A DNA stretch of 64,000 nucleotides from Burkholderiales bacterium (GCA_017307865.1 JAFKGE010000016.1:1-64000), one strand, 5' to 3'; shown: positions 25,038 through 35,380, numbered from the stretch's first letter. Notes: generated by a model from the sequence alone, not told the origin. Made by a program: numbers and translations.

Positions 25038-25100
25038 ATATGGCAAACAGGGTTGCAGCGCCTGCCAATCAAGCGCGAGCAGCTACAACAATCATAGTAT
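25038..25100 (-). repeat. Family A repeat, copy 4
   Basis: Read on the minus strand: ATACTATGATTGTTGTAGCT then GCTCGCGCTTGATTGGCAGG and CGCTG. It fills the slmA-FAH gap, and its left edge carries the slmA stop codon (TGA), so the end of slmA is repeat-derived. Confidence 0.75.
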
Positions 25101-25733
25101 TCGCGCCAGGCAGGCCGCCAGCTGGTCGAGCGGGCTGCGCCGAAAACCCGAGCGCGCAAAGCGCTGCAGCCGCCCGGCCATGAAGGCCGCCAGCAGCGAC
25201 GCCGCCACCTTGGCGTCGGCCTCGGGCGTGGCGGCGACGCCGTCGCCTGCCGCGCCCTCGCGCAGGCTTTGGCGCAGCGCCGCTTCCAGCTTGTCGAACA
25301 GCAGGTTCATGCGCTCCTGCAGGCGCTCGTGCTCGCCCACCAGGGCGTCGCCCACCATCACGCGCGCCATGCCGGGGTTCTTCTCGCCGAACTGCAGCAC
25401 CATGGTCACGATGCGCGCGGCGCGCGCGGCGCCGGCCGGCTCGCGCTGGCCGATCTGGTTGACCAGGCCGAACACGCTGGCCTCGATGAAGTCGATCAGC
25501 GCCTCGAACATCTGCGCCTTGCTGGCGAAATGGCGGTACAGCGCCGCCTCGCTCACCTGCAGGCGCGCGGCCAGGGCGGCGGTGGTGATGCGCTCGCCGC
25601 CGGGCTGCTCCAGCATGGCGGCCAGCGCCTGCAGGATCTGCTCGCGCCGCTCGCCGGGCCGGGCGCGCTTGCGCGGCGCAACGGGGTCGAGGGCCGGGTC
25701 GGCCGTGCTGGCGGGGACGTCGTCGGGCGGCAT
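25092..25733 (-). CDS. slmA: Nucleoid occlusion factor SlmA (TetR family)
   Basis: 213-aa SlmA homologue. The DNA-binding part RREQILQALAAMLEQPGGERITTAALAARLQVSEAALYRHFASKAQMFEALIDFIE (residues about 29-84) closely follows E. coli SlmA, including the VSEAALYRHF recognition helix. FGEKNPGMARVMVGDAL and LFDKLEAALRQSLRE in the second domain also align. SlmA binds specific sites near the chromosome and blocks FtsZ ring assembly over DNA. The N-terminus is about 15 residues longer than in E. coli and proline-rich. It lies downstream of argB on the same strand, a pairing I recall from other betaproteobacteria. Confidence 0.88.
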   Translation of the reverse strand: MPPDDVPASTADPALDPVAPRKRARPGERREQILQALAAMLEQPGGERITTAALAARLQVSEAALYRHFASKAQMFEALIDFIEASVFGLVNQIGQREPAGAARAARIVTMVLQFGEKNPGMARVMVGDALVGEHERLQERMNLLFDKLEAALRQSLREGAAGDGVAATPEADAKVAASLLAAFMAGRLQRFARSGFRRSPLDQLAACLARIL

Positions 25734-25792
25734 GGCGGCGGTCGGGTGTGTCCAAATGATTCTGCCATAGCCATCCCGGCCGCCGCGCCGGG

Positions 25793-26686
25793 CTATCCGG
25801 CTTTAATCATCGTGCCGAAGGCCTGGTCGGTCAGCACCTCCAGCAGCATCGAATGCGGCACGCGCCCGTCGATGATGTGCACCGCATTCACACCGCTGCG
25901 CGCCGCGTCCAGCGCGCCGCTGATCTTGGGGATCATGCCGCCGGAGATCGTGCCGTCCTGCACCAGCGCGTCGATGCCGGCGGGCGTCAGTTCGGGCAGC
26001 AGCTGGCCGGCCTTGTCCAGCACGCCGGGGATGTTGGTCAGCATCAGCAGCTTCTCGGCCTGCAGCACCATCGCCAGGCGCGCGGCCACCACGTCGGCGT
26101 TGATGTTGTAGCTCTCGTTGCGCGCGCCGAAGCCGATCGGGCTGACGACGGGGATGAACTGGTCGTCTTGCAGCGCCTTGACCACCGCCGGGTCGATCGC
26201 CTCGATGTCGCCCACCTGGCCGACGTCGTGCTCCACACTGGGGTCTTTCTGGTCGAGCATGCGCAGCTTGCGCGCGCGGATCAGGCCACCGTCGCGCCCC
26301 GTCAGCCCCACCGCCTTGCCGCCGGCCTGGTTGATCAGGCCCACGATGTCCTGCTGCACCTCGCCGGCCAGCACCCACTCCACCACCTCCATGGTCTCGT
26401 CGTCGGTCACGCGCATGCCCTGGATGAAGTGGCCCTGCTTGCCCAGGCGCTTGAGCGCGGTCTCGATCTGCGGGCCGCCACCGTGCACCACCACCGGGTT
26501 GATGCCCACCAGCTTGAGCAGCACCACGTCCTCGGCAAAGGCCTGCTGCAGCGCCGGCTCGGTCATGGCGTTGCCGCCGTACTTGATGACCATGGTCTTG
26601 CCATGAAACTGGCGGATGTAAGGCAGCGCCTGGGCCAGGATCTGGGCCTTGTCGCGCGCGGTCGTGGCGGTGGTGTCGAGGGTCAT
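25793..26686 (-). CDS. argB: Acetylglutamate kinase
   Basis: 297-aa enzyme of arginine biosynthesis that phosphorylates N-acetylglutamate with ATP. Hallmarks are the N-terminal [13 protein letters not shown] (phosphate-binding Lys and GGN), [57 protein letters not shown], which binds the acetylglutamate moiety, and the C-terminal GISAL-region equivalent SGGMIPKI. The length is normal. The start at MTLDTTATT was chosen over an upstream Met that adds a Pro-rich piece. An N-terminal helix ([19 protein letters not shown]) is typical of arginine-inhibited hexameric forms, so feedback inhibition is likely. Confidence 0.96.
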   Translation of the reverse strand: MTLDTTATTARDKAQILAQALPYIRQFHGKTMVIKYGGNAMTEPALQQAFAEDVVLLKLVGINPVVVHGGGPQIETALKRLGKQGHFIQGMRVTDDETMEVVEWVLAGEVQQDIVGLINQAGGKAVGLTGRDGGLIRARKLRMLDQKDPSVEHDVGQVGDIEAIDPAVVKALQDDQFIPVVSPIGFGARNESYNINADVVAARLAMVLQAEKLLMLTNIPGVLDKAGQLLPELTPAGIDALVQDGTISGGMIPKISGALDAARSGVNAVHIIDGRVPHSMLLEVLTDQAFGTMIKAG

Positions 26687-26741
26687 GGCGGGCGGCGGGT
26701 GTGGGGTTGATGGCGGCAAGCCGCCGATGATAGAAGAAGGC

Positions 26742-27854
26742 CTACATGCGCGAGCTGCGAAACACCCGCGGCACCTTGAAGCGCACCAGCGCCAGGTAGG
26801 CCGCCACGTAGCTGACGGCGAACAGCACGCAAAAGCCCAGCAGCACGCCGCTGAAGCGCCAGAACAGCAGCGCCGGCACCACCGACAGCGCGATGAAGCC
26901 CCACAGGTAGGGCGCCGTGCGGTTGTTGCGCTTGAGCATGTTGCGCGCCTCGTCCTCGTCCAGCACGCTGCGCACCACGCGCCGGTAGATCAGCTGGTGC
27001 AGGTGCAGCGCGTCGGCCATGCCGGGCGAGTCGCCGCGCACCCACTTGCGGTACATCGAGAACAGCGTCTCCCACACCGGGTAGATCAGCAGCAGCAGCG
27101 GGAACCAGGGCGAGACGATGGGATGGCGCTGCACCAGCAGCAGGCTGATGACCGCGATCAGCAGGCCCCACACGTAGGCGCCCGCGTCACCGGCGAAGAT
27201 CAGTCCGCGCGGGTAGTTCCAGACCAGAAAGCCCCCGGTGGCCGCCGCCAGCGCCACCGCCAGCGAGGCCAGCTCGCGGTCGCCCACCTGCTGCGCCACG
27301 TGCGCCAGCGCCAGGCACACCACGATGGCCATCACCCCGGCCAGCCCGTTGTAGCCGTCGATGATGTTGAAGGCGTGCGGCAGCCCCGCCACCGCCAGCA
27401 CCGCCAGCGCCACGCCCAGCGCCGGCCAGGCGCGCCACCAGCCGTCCAGCCAGGCGAAGTCCAGCCGCGGCACCGCCACGCCCAGCAGCGCCCAAGCCAG
27501 CAGGCCCGAGCTCAGCGTCAGCAGCAGGCGCCAGCGCGCGGGCAAGCGCTGCGTCAGGTCCTCCACCACCCCACCGGCGACGGCCGGCAACAGCATCACG
27601 GTCCACTTCCACAAATGGATGCGATCGCTGTCGATGTTGCCCGCCAAATCGACCCATTGCAGCAGCGGCAGCGCCGCCAGCGCCAGCAGCCAGCCCGCCA
27701 GCACGCCCAAGCCGCCCACGCGCGGCACCTGGCCCACATGAAAACGCTGCGGCGCGTCCAGCGGATACCGCCTCGCGCGGCGGCGCAGCATCCGGCGCGC
27801 GGCCAGCGTCAGCACCATCGACAACAGGAAAGCAAGCGCCGCCAGGGACAACAT
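26742..27854 (-). CDS. WecA/MraY-like glycosyl-1-phosphate transferase
   Basis: 370-aa polytopic protein of glycosyltransferase family 4 (polyprenyl-phosphate type), with about ten membrane helices. Active-site blocks are [27 protein letters not shown] (acidic Mg-binding region), [13 protein letters not shown] and [12 protein letters not shown]; the cytoplasmic loop [13 protein letters not shown] is the sugar-recognition HIHH-type loop. It would attach a sugar-1-phosphate to undecaprenyl phosphate to start a polysaccharide chain. Divergent from the large glycosyltransferase gene, it opens the polysaccharide locus. The sugar is unknown; GlcNAc is the commonest for this group. Confidence 0.88.
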   Translation of the reverse strand: MLSLAALAFLLSMVLTLAARRMLRRRARRYPLDAPQRFHVGQVPRVGGLGVLAGWLLALAALPLLQWVDLAGNIDSDRIHLWKWTVMLLPAVAGGVVEDLTQRLPARWRLLLTLSSGLLAWALLGVAVPRLDFAWLDGWWRAWPALGVALAVLAVAGLPHAFNIIDGYNGLAGVMAIVVCLALAHVAQQVGDRELASLAVALAAATGGFLVWNYPRGLIFAGDAGAYVWGLLIAVISLLLVQRHPIVSPWFPLLLLIYPVWETLFSMYRKWVRGDSPGMADALHLHQLIYRRVVRSVLDEDEARNMLKRNNRTAPYLWGFIALSVVPALLFWRFSGVLLGFCVLFAVSYVAAYLALVRFKVPRVFRSSRM

Positions 27855-27982
27855 GGGCCGTGATTATCGACGCATGGAACCCGCCCTCCGGGCTCCTCCA
27901 GCGCGCAAAAATTGAGCACCATGGTAGCATCCGAGCCCCTGTGCGCGCCGCCGCGCGATAGCCCTCGACGGCTTGATTCCTG

Positions 27983-30900
27983 ATGGATTCCGCCCCCCCT
28001 TCCCTGCACGTCTACCAGCGCGAGATCGACACCGCGGAACGCAGCTCGCTGTCGGTGCTGGCCGCCCGCATTCCCACCGGTGCGCGCGTGCTCGATCTGG
28101 GCTGCGGCAGCGGCGCCGTGGGGCGCCACCTGGCCGCCCGCGGCGGTGCCGGCCCGATCGACGGCCTGACCATCAGCCGGCAGGAGGCCGACTTGGCCGC
28201 GCCCCACTACCGCCACGTCGAAGTCGCCAACCTCGAAAGCGCCGACCTGAGCGCGTTGTTCGCCCCCGCCAGCTACGACATCATCGTCTGCGCCGACGTG
28301 CTCGAGCACATCCGCCATCCCGAGCAGGTGCTGGCCCAGTGCCGGACCTTGCTGGCCGAAGGCGGGCGCGCGCTGCTCTCCATCCCCAACGCCGGCTACG
28401 TCGGCCTGCTGGCCGAGTTGATGGCGGGTGAATTCCGCTACCGCCCCGAAGGCCTGCTGGACGAAACCCACCTGCGCTTCTTCACTCGCCGCACCCTGCT
28501 GCGCATGCTGACCGAGGCACGCTGGGCGGTCGACGAGGTCGAGACGGTGCAGCGCCAGTTGCCCGACTCCGAGTTCAACGTCGCCTTCGACGCCCTGCCC
28601 CCCGCCGTGGCACGGCACCTGCTGGCGCTGCCCGATGCGCTGACGTATCAGTTCATCGTCGCCGCCCGCCCGGCCGCGGCCGGCGAAACGCTGGCCGAGC
28701 CCGAGCCCGAAGGCCGGTTGCCCGCCGAGGCCTTGTTTTCCGCCCAGCTGTACTGGGACCAGGGTGACGGTTTTTCCGAAGACCGCAAGGCGGTTGCCAC
28801 CGGCCTGATTGGCCATGAGCGCCAAACGCTTCGCTTCAGTCTGCCCGGCCATCTGCGTCAACTGAAAGCCCTCAAGCTGGATCCAGCCGACCGACCCGGC
28901 ATCCTGCATCTGCACGCCATCGAACTGCGTGGCGCCGATGACGGCCCACCGCTGTGGCGCTGGAACGCACGGGACGACGGCGCTGCCGCGCTCACCCGCA
29001 CGGCCGTCATGCACCAAATGGTCTGGGGTGCGCAACTGCCCGGCGGCGCCGCGGCTGCGGCCCTGCTGACGGGTGACGATCCATGGATCCAGTTGCCGAT
29101 CGACATCGACACCCTGGCACGCGCCGCGGGCCCATTGACACTGGAGGTCGAACTCGGCTGGCCGATGTCGGCCGACTATGCGCACCTGGCCAGTGTCGTC
29201 GGCCCGCTGGAAGCCGAGCAGCGCTATCTGCGCACCCAGGTCGCGCGCATCGTGGACATCACGCAGGATCACGAGAAACTGGCCGTCGAGCATGCCGACC
29301 TGCATCGTCGCCACGCCTTTCTGTTTGCCGAGCGCGAACGACAGGTCAGCGAACTGCACGAGCATCTGCGCGGCATGGACGAGCATTTGCGCAACCTCCA
29401 GAGTTCACGCGTGTTCCGCTACACCCGCCCGCTCGTCAAGCTGCATGCCTTCTTTTCCGGGCGGCGCGCCATGGCCGTTGCCCGCGCAGATGGGAACGCC
29501 AACGTCGAACCCGCGCCAGAGCCCGCGCCGGCGCCGCGCAGTGCCGTTGTCGACATCATCGTGCCGGTCTACCGCGGCCTGGCCGATACGCGGCTGTGCC
29601 TCGAATCGGTGCTGGCCAATCCGCAGGCGGTGGGGCAGCGCCTGATCGTCATCAACGACGCCAGCCCCGAACCCGAACTGACGCAGTGGCTGCGCGAACA
29701 AGCCGCCGTACAGCCGCGCATCACGCTGCTGGAGAACGAACACAACTTGGGCTTCGTCGGCACCGTCAATCGCGGCATGCGCCATTCCGACGCCAACGAC
29801 GTGCTGCTGCTCAACAGCGACACCGAGGTCGCGGGCGACTGGCTCGATCGCCTGCGCAGCTGCGCCTACACGCACGCGCGCATCGGCAGTGTGACGCCGT
29901 TTTCCGGCAACGCCACCATCTGCAGCTACCCCGTCTTTTGCGCCGACAACCCCTTGCCCGAAGGGCAGACCACGGCCAGCCTGGACCGCCTGTTCGCCCA
30001 GGCCAACGCCGGCCAGAGCGTGCCCGTGCCCACCGGCGTCGGCTTTTGCATGTACATCCGGCGCGACTGCCTGGAGGCCGTTGGCCTGTTCGACGAAGCC
30101 CAATTCGGCAAGGGCTATGGTGAGGAAAACGACTTCTGCCAGCGCGCCATGGATCTGGGCTGGCAAAGTCGCCACGCGCTCGATACCTACGTGCGACACA
30201 CCGGCGGCGTAAGTTTTGGCGACAGCAAGAGCCCGCGCGAACAAGCCGCTATGGATACGCTGCGTCGCCTGCACCCCGGCTATGAGGCCCAGGTGCGCCG
30301 CTTCGTGGCACTGGATCCGGCCCGCCCAGCGCGCTTGGCTGTCGACTGGCTGTTACACACCGACGCAGGGCGCAAGCCGGTGATCCTGGCCGTGAATCAC
30401 CAGCGAGGCGGCGGCACCGAGCGCCACATTCTTGAACTGGCCGAACTGCTGGCCGATTCAGCGTTGTTCGTGTCGCTGCGGCCCGCGGGTGGTCATCGGG
30501 TGCAATTGCAGCTGGTGGCACAAGACGCCGGACGCTGGGCGTTGTCAACTGCATGGTCGGCCTTGTTCGATCTGGCTCTGGAGCCCGACCGCAATGCGCT
30601 GCTGCAATTGTTGCGCACCATGCCCGTGGCGCATATCCACTACCACCACTTGCTCGGCCACGGCAAGCTGGTATGGGGGCTTCCCGAGCAGCTGGGGGTA
30701 GGCTATGACGTCACGCTGCATGACTTCTACAGCGTTTGCACCAACATCACCCTGACTGGCAAGGAGGGCCGCTACCAGGTCGATGCGCAGGGCGAATGCT
30801 GCGGCGGCCACCATCCGCGCTCGATGCCTGAACTGCAGGAGGACATCCAGTCCTGGCGCATCCGCAATCGCGTCTTTCTCCAAAACGCCCGTACCGTGCT

Positions 30901-31780
30901 CGCGCCGAGTCTCGACACCGCCGAGCGCATGCGTCGCGCCGTGCCCGAGGCGCCCATCCGCTTCGCGCCGCATACCGATATCGACCCAGCCGTCCTGCCA
31001 GCGCCGCGCCCACGCGCGCTGACAGGCAGCGAACCCCTGCGCATCGCCGTCATTGGCGCGCTCAGCATCATCAAAGGCGCCGACGTCCTGGAAGACGTGG
31101 CACGTCTGGCAAAAAAGGTCGGTGCACCCCTCGAGTTCGAACTCATCGGCTACGGCTACCGCCACCTGCAGATCACCCCCGCCTCCGCGCTGGTCAAGGT
31201 GCACGGTCAGTACGACGAAACCAGGCTGCCGGCCCTTCTGCAACGCGTGGCACCGGACCTGGTGTGGTTCCCAGCCCAGTGGCCCGAAACCTACAGCTAC
31301 ACCCTCAGCGCCGCGCTGGCCGCCGGCCTGCCGGTGGCCGTGCCCAACCTGGGCGCCTTTGTCGAGCGCGTGGCCGAGCGACCATGGAGCTGGGTGCAGG
31401 CCTGGGATTCATCCGCCCAAGCCTGGCTGGATTTTTTCCTGCGCATCCGCGCGCAGTGCTTCGCGGCGGGACAACTCGAACGCGCCGACGCCGCGCCAAG
31501 CTTGCTGCAGGCACTGGGTCATGCCCTCGGCCACTGGGACTACCACGCCGACTACCTCACATTCGCCCGGCCCGCCGTGGCAGGCCCGGAGTCGGCGCGC
31601 GCGCAGGCGGTGGCGCATCTGGTCGCCGCGCAGCAGCCCGTGCCGCCGGCTGCCATGTCCGGCGCAGGAAGCGCTTACGCGCTGGCACTCAAACTGCAGC
31701 AGCTGCCGGTGTTCGGCGGCATGGCACGCACCATTCCGCGCACGTGGCGATACCGCATCAAGCAGCTTCTCAGTCGCTGA
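27983..31780 (+). CDS. Giant methyltransferase-GT2-GT4 polysaccharide biosynthesis protein
   Basis: 1265 aa in one frame. Residues 1 to about 230 form a SAM methyltransferase (RVLDLGCGSGAVGRHL near 35; IIVCADVLEHIRHPEQV near 92). A beta-rich part of unknown type follows (about 250-410), then a charged coiled-coil-like stretch (about 416-480). A GT2 domain begins VDIIVPVYRGLADT near 522 with LLLNSDTEV (DxD-like) near 607. A GT4-like domain starts VILAVNHQRGGGTERHI near 797 and continues with VTLHDFYSVC, IAVIGALSIIKGADV and ETYSYTLSAALAAGLPV to about 1180. It probably adds and modifies several sugars of one repeat unit on the cytoplasmic membrane face. Acceptor and sugars are unknown. Confidence 0.88.
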   Translation: MDSAPPSLHVYQREIDTAERSSLSVLAARIPTGARVLDLGCGSGAVGRHLAARGGAGPIDGLTISRQEADLAAPHYRHVEVANLESADLSALFAPASYDIIVCADVLEHIRHPEQVLAQCRTLLAEGGRALLSIPNAGYVGLLAELMAGEFRYRPEGLLDETHLRFFTRRTLLRMLTEARWAVDEVETVQRQLPDSEFNVAFDALPPAVARHLLALPDALTYQFIVAARPAAAGETLAEPEPEGRLPAEALFSAQLYWDQGDGFSEDRKAVATGLIGHERQTLRFSLPGHLRQLKALKLDPADRPGILHLHAIELRGADDGPPLWRWNARDDGAAALTRTAVMHQMVWGAQLPGGAAAAALLTGDDPWIQLPIDIDTLARAAGPLTLEVELGWPMSADYAHLASVVGPLEAEQRYLRTQVARIVDITQDHEKLAVEHADLHRRHAFLFAERERQVSELHEHLRGMDEHLRNLQSSRVFRYTRPLVKLHAFFSGRRAMAVARADGNANVEPAPEPAPAPRSAVVDIIVPVYRGLADTRLCLESVLANPQAVGQRLIVINDASPEPELTQWLREQAAVQPRITLLENEHNLGFVGTVNRGMRHSDANDVLLLNSDTEVAGDWLDRLRSCAYTHARIGSVTPFSGNATICSYPVFCADNPLPEGQTTASLDRLFAQANAGQSVPVPTGVGFCMYIRRDCLEAVGLFDEAQFGKGYGEENDFCQRAMDLGWQSRHALDTYVRHTGGVSFGDSKSPREQAAMDTLRRLHPGYEAQVRRFVALDPARPARLAVDWLLHTDAGRKPVILAVNHQRGGGTERHILELAELLADSALFVSLRPAGGHRVQLQLVAQDAGRWALSTAWSALFDLALEPDRNALLQLLRTMPVAHIHYHHLLGHGKLVWGLPEQLGVGYDVTLHDFYSVCTNITLTGKEGRYQVDAQGECCGGHHPRSMPELQEDIQSWRIRNRVFLQNARTVLAPSLDTAERMRRAVPEAPIRFAPHTDIDPAVLPAPRPRALTGSEPLRIAVIGALSIIKGADVLEDVARLAKKVGAPLEFELIGYGYRHLQITPASALVKVHGQYDETRLPALLQRVAPDLVWFPAQWPETYSYTLSAALAAGLPVAVPNLGAFVERVAERPWSWVQAWDSSAQAWLDFFLRIRAQCFAAGQLERADAAPSLLQALGHALGHWDYHADYLTFARPAVAGPESARAQAVAHLVAAQQPVPPAAMSGAGSAYALALKLQQLPVFGGMARTIPRTWRYRIKQLLSR

Positions 31781-31791
31781 GCGCACGCCAT

Positions 31792-32694
31792 ATGGCACGC
31801 CTCGTGGCCGTGGTCGTGACCCACTTTCCGGCGCAGGAACGGCTCGTGCATGCCGTTCGATGCCTGTGCAACCAGGTCGATGCCGTGGTGTTGGTTGACA
31901 ACACCGACGCCCCCGAGCGTGCGGTCGATGCCAGCGCCCTTGGTCCCACCGTCACGGTCTTGCATCAAGGTCGCAACCACGGTATCGGCCAAGCGCAAAA
32001 CCGCGGCATCACCCAGGCGCGCGCACTCGGCGCCAGCCATGTGCTGCTGATGGACCAAGACAGCCTACCGTCGCCAGACATGGCGCTGACGCTTCTGCAT
32101 GCGCTGCGAGATGCCGGCCCGAACGTCGCCGCGGTCGGCCCGGTCTGCCGCGATGTCAAGACCGGTCAGCCACTTCCACTGATCCAGCGCCGCGGCTGGT
32201 GCATTCGCCGCCTCGCGCCCGAGGTTTTGAGAGAGCCCGTCGACGTCGACTACCTGCCAGCCTCGGGCACCTTGATGCCGCTCACCGCACTGGATCGCAT
32301 CGGGCCGCTGCGCGAAGACTATTTCATCGACCGCATCGACGTCGAATGGTGCCTGCGCGCGCGCCGTCTGGGCTGGCGAATTTTGGTGACGCCCGACGCC
32401 GAACTGCAACACGACCTGGGTCAACGCTCGGTTCGCTTCCTGGGTCGCACACTCTACATCGGCCACGACTTTCGCGCCTACTATCACCTGCGCAATTCGA
32501 TGGCGATGGCCCTGCGCGCGCCCATCGCCTGGCCCTGGCGGCTCGATCAACTGCTCAAGATGCCGCTGTACTTGGTGCTCTACACCGCCTTCGCCGAAGG
32601 CGGTTCGCTCAGGATGGCCCGACTGCTGCTGCGCGCCCTGCGTGACGGCGTGATGGGCCACATGGGCAAGCTGAACATCAACCACCGGGCATGA
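31792..32694 (+). CDS. GT2 glycosyltransferase, rhamnosyltransferase-like (RfbF type)
   Basis: 300-aa family 2 glycosyltransferase. It starts MARLVAVVVTHFPAQERLVH, then VVLVDNTDAP, HGIGQAQNRGITQA and LLMDQDSLPSPD (the DxD-type metal site), followed by FIDRIDVEWCLRARRLG, which carries the catalytic ED-type residues. This pattern is that of dTDP-rhamnosyltransferases. The start lies 11 bp after the giant glycosyltransferase stop, in the same direction, so the two are co-expressed. dTDP-rhamnose for it would come from the rfbBDAC genes at the other end of the region. Linkage and acceptor cannot be told. Confidence 0.85.
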   Translation: MARLVAVVVTHFPAQERLVHAVRCLCNQVDAVVLVDNTDAPERAVDASALGPTVTVLHQGRNHGIGQAQNRGITQARALGASHVLLMDQDSLPSPDMALTLLHALRDAGPNVAAVGPVCRDVKTGQPLPLIQRRGWCIRRLAPEVLREPVDVDYLPASGTLMPLTALDRIGPLREDYFIDRIDVEWCLRARRLGWRILVTPDAELQHDLGQRSVRFLGRTLYIGHDFRAYYHLRNSMAMALRAPIAWPWRLDQLLKMPLYLVLYTAFAEGGSLRMARLLLRALRDGVMGHMGKLNINHRA

Positions 32695-32869
32695 CGTCGA
32701 GACGCCCGATCTCGCCGTCCCGGTGAGCGAACGAACGCGCGACAAGCCTGGCAGGCCAGCTGGCGCCGGTTCGCCGTCGATCGCAACGCCACCGCCCACC
32801 CATTCTGCGCGAGTTACCATCATTTTCATAGTGAATCAGGCTTCTTCGCTCAACCTGACAGCGCGCCAC

Positions 32870-35341
32870 ATGGCCTTTGGCATGGCGCGTCGGGGTTGGC
32901 TGCCCCGGCTGCTTGGCGCAGCACTGCTGCTCCTTTGCGTGCTGGGCCACGCTGCACCCGTGGGCCACGGCTACGTCGACCGCGTGCAGGTCGACGGCCG
33001 GCAGCTGACGGTGACCGGCTGGGCCGCGTCCGAGCGACCCGAGGTGTTCATCACGGCCGCCATCGTGCGCCTGGACGGCCGCACCGTCTATCGCGGCCGC
33101 GTGCAACGCCACGAACGACCCGACGTCGCCGCCGCGACCGGTCGTCCGGACTGGGGTGGCAGCGGCATCAGCGTGCGCCTGGCGCTGCCGCGCGACATCG
33201 GCCCGGGACCGCACACGCTCGAAGTCGAGATGCAGCGCAGCGACGGCCAAATCTTCGCGCTCGCCATCGCCCCGTCGCTGCGTCAAATTACCATCCCCGC
33301 ATCGCCCAAACCCTCGCCGATGGTGCTGCTGGCCCTGCTGCTGGCCGTGGCGCTGCCGCTGGCGGCGCTCGTGCTGCCATCGACCTCGGCCTGGCCCCGC
33401 TCCTGGCCGCCGCCGCTGGCGTTCGTGGCGGCGCTGCCCGTGTCCTTCATGCTGCTGGTGGCCAGCGGCGCCACCGGCTCGTCGGTCGCGCTGCTGCTGC
33501 GCCCGCCGGCGGTCACGGTCGAACGGGCCGAGCCCTGGCTGGGCAGCCCACAGTTCGTGCGCAGCGACGAATGGGAGGTCATCACGCCGCTGGCCATGGC
33601 TCAGGCCACACACACCCCGCCCTGGCCGATCGTCAACCACAACCTCGGCGAGGACGGCCAGAACATGCTGGTCATCGGCATGACCGGCATGCCGGTGGCC
33701 CACGCCAGCACCCTGGCCAAGCCGGCCACCTGGGGCTGGTTTGCCTTCGACCAGCGCCGCGCCCTGGCCTGGGCCTGGTGGCTGCCGGTACTGGGCGGGT
33801 TTGCCGCCTGCTGGGCGCTGCTGATGCGCCTGACGCGCCTGGCCTGGCGGCCGGCCGCGGCGCTGGCAGCCGGCCTGGCGTGGGCGCCCTACTCCGCGGG
33901 GTTTTCGTTCTGGCCCTCCTATCTGCTGCTGTTTGTCGCGCTGGGCCTGCTGGCGTTCGACCGCCTGCTGCACGCCCGCCGCGCCGCCGCCGGGCTGGCC
34001 TGGGGCGCCCTGCTGGGCTGGTCGGCGGCGGCTTATGCGCTGGTGCTTTATCCCGCCTGGCAAATCTCCCTGGCCTGGCTGTGCGCGCCATTGGCCCTGG
34101 CCTGGGCCTGGCGCGAGCGTGCCCACTGGCGCTGGGGCGCAGCCCAGACGCTGGGCGCGCTGGCCGGCGTCTTGCTGGCCGGCTTGCTGCTGCTCGCCTG
34201 GTGGCTGGATGCGCGTGACGCCGTGGCCGTGATGCAAGGCACGATCTATCCCGGCCAGCGCGCCACCGAGGCCGGCGGCGACATCGATCGCTGGTTCGAG
34301 CTCAAGGGCTGGCTCAACCCCTTCACCCTGCATGTCAACACCCCCATGGTCAGCAGCGAGGCCGCCTCGTTCCAATTTTTGTGGCTGCCCACGCTGGCGC
34401 TGGTGCTCTGGCGCTGGTGGCAGGCGCGGCGCATCGAGCCGGTGTCGCTCGCCCTGCTGGCCTTCATGGCATTCGCGCTGACGTTCCAGTTCATCGGTTT
34501 CGCACCCATGCTGGCCCGCGTCACCGGCTGGGGTTCGGTCACCTCGTACCGACTCGACCTGGCGCTGGGCACGGCACAGTTGCTGCTGATCGCCTGGTGG
34601 CTGGCCCCTGCGTCCGAGCCAGTTCCGCTGCCGCGCCCCGGCCCGGCCGTTGCCCTTGCCCTGGCGGTGCTGGCGCTGGCGGGTTGCGAGCTGTCGACCA
34701 TGCCGCTGGACATTCGCGACGGCCTGCCGGCTGGCTTGGTGCTGGGTGCCATGCTGGCCATGGCCGCGTGCGCAGCGCTGCTGGTGCTGCGCCGCACCGG
34801 CGCCTTCATCGCGCTCTACGGCGGCTGGACACTGGCCGCGGTGCTGCCCTTTCACCCACTCGGCCAGGCCCCCGCCCGTCTCAGTCTGGCGCCGCCGCTC
34901 AGCGCCGCCGGCCTGGCCACGCCATCGCCCGACGCTGCCGGCCGGCGCGGCGTGGCCGTGGTGGGTGCGCGCGACTGGGCCATGACCCTGCCCGCCGCCG
35001 GCGTGCCGGTCGTCAACAGCGTGTTCTACTACCCGCAAGCCACGCTCTGGAAACGACTGGACCCCGCCGGCGCGCAGCGGGTGCTCTACAACCGTTACCA
35101 GCGTCTGATGTTCGAGCTGGGCGCGCCCGCGCAGGGCGCTGCCCAGCAGATCGAATCGCCGCGCCTGGACGAGGTGCGTGTCACGCTTGATCCAGCGCTT
35201 TTCGACTTTCGCCTCCTGGGCGCGCGCTGGGTCATCATGCCCGCGGCCGACGGTACGCGCGTTGCCCGCAATTCCACGCTGGCGCGTGTCGCGACGGGCG
35301 ACGGCAGTGCACCCTATGCCTTGTTCTTGGTTCAGCCCTGA
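32870..35341 (+). CDS. Large polytopic membrane protein of a polysaccharide locus
   Basis: About 823 aa from the start used here; a GTG at 32831 or an ATG at 32723 would lengthen it. After a signal-anchor (RRGWLPRLLGAALLLLCVLG) comes an exposed domain, GHGYVDRVQVDGRQLTVTGW to about residue 140. A long membrane domain of about a dozen helices follows, with a periplasmic VRSDEWEVITPLAMAQA loop, and a soluble C-terminal part. The SDEW loop and architecture resemble uncharacterised proteins next to O-antigen genes and GT-C-like enzymes. I do not recognise a function; a lipid-linked sugar transferase or modifying enzyme is possible. It follows the GT2 gene co-directionally. Confidence 0.75.
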   Translation: MAFGMARRGWLPRLLGAALLLLCVLGHAAPVGHGYVDRVQVDGRQLTVTGWAASERPEVFITAAIVRLDGRTVYRGRVQRHERPDVAAATGRPDWGGSGISVRLALPRDIGPGPHTLEVEMQRSDGQIFALAIAPSLRQITIPASPKPSPMVLLALLLAVALPLAALVLPSTSAWPRSWPPPLAFVAALPVSFMLLVASGATGSSVALLLRPPAVTVERAEPWLGSPQFVRSDEWEVITPLAMAQATHTPPWPIVNHNLGEDGQNMLVIGMTGMPVAHASTLAKPATWGWFAFDQRRALAWAWWLPVLGGFAACWALLMRLTRLAWRPAAALAAGLAWAPYSAGFSFWPSYLLLFVALGLLAFDRLLHARRAAAGLAWGALLGWSAAAYALVLYPAWQISLAWLCAPLALAWAWRERAHWRWGAAQTLGALAGVLLAGLLLLAWWLDARDAVAVMQGTIYPGQRATEAGGDIDRWFELKGWLNPFTLHVNTPMVSSEAASFQFLWLPTLALVLWRWWQARRIEPVSLALLAFMAFALTFQFIGFAPMLARVTGWGSVTSYRLDLALGTAQLLLIAWWLAPASEPVPLPRPGPAVALALAVLALAGCELSTMPLDIRDGLPAGLVLGAMLAMAACAALLVLRRTGAFIALYGGWTLAAVLPFHPLGQAPARLSLAPPLSAAGLATPSPDAAGRRGVAVVGARDWAMTLPAAGVPVVNSVFYYPQATLWKRLDPAGAQRVLYNRYQRLMFELGAPAQGAAQQIESPRLDEVRVTLDPALFDFRLLGARWVIMPAADGTRVARNSTLARVATGDGSAPYALFLVQP

Positions 35342-35380
35342 AGCGCAGCGGCCCTTACCGCGTGCGCGGCCAACCCGCCG

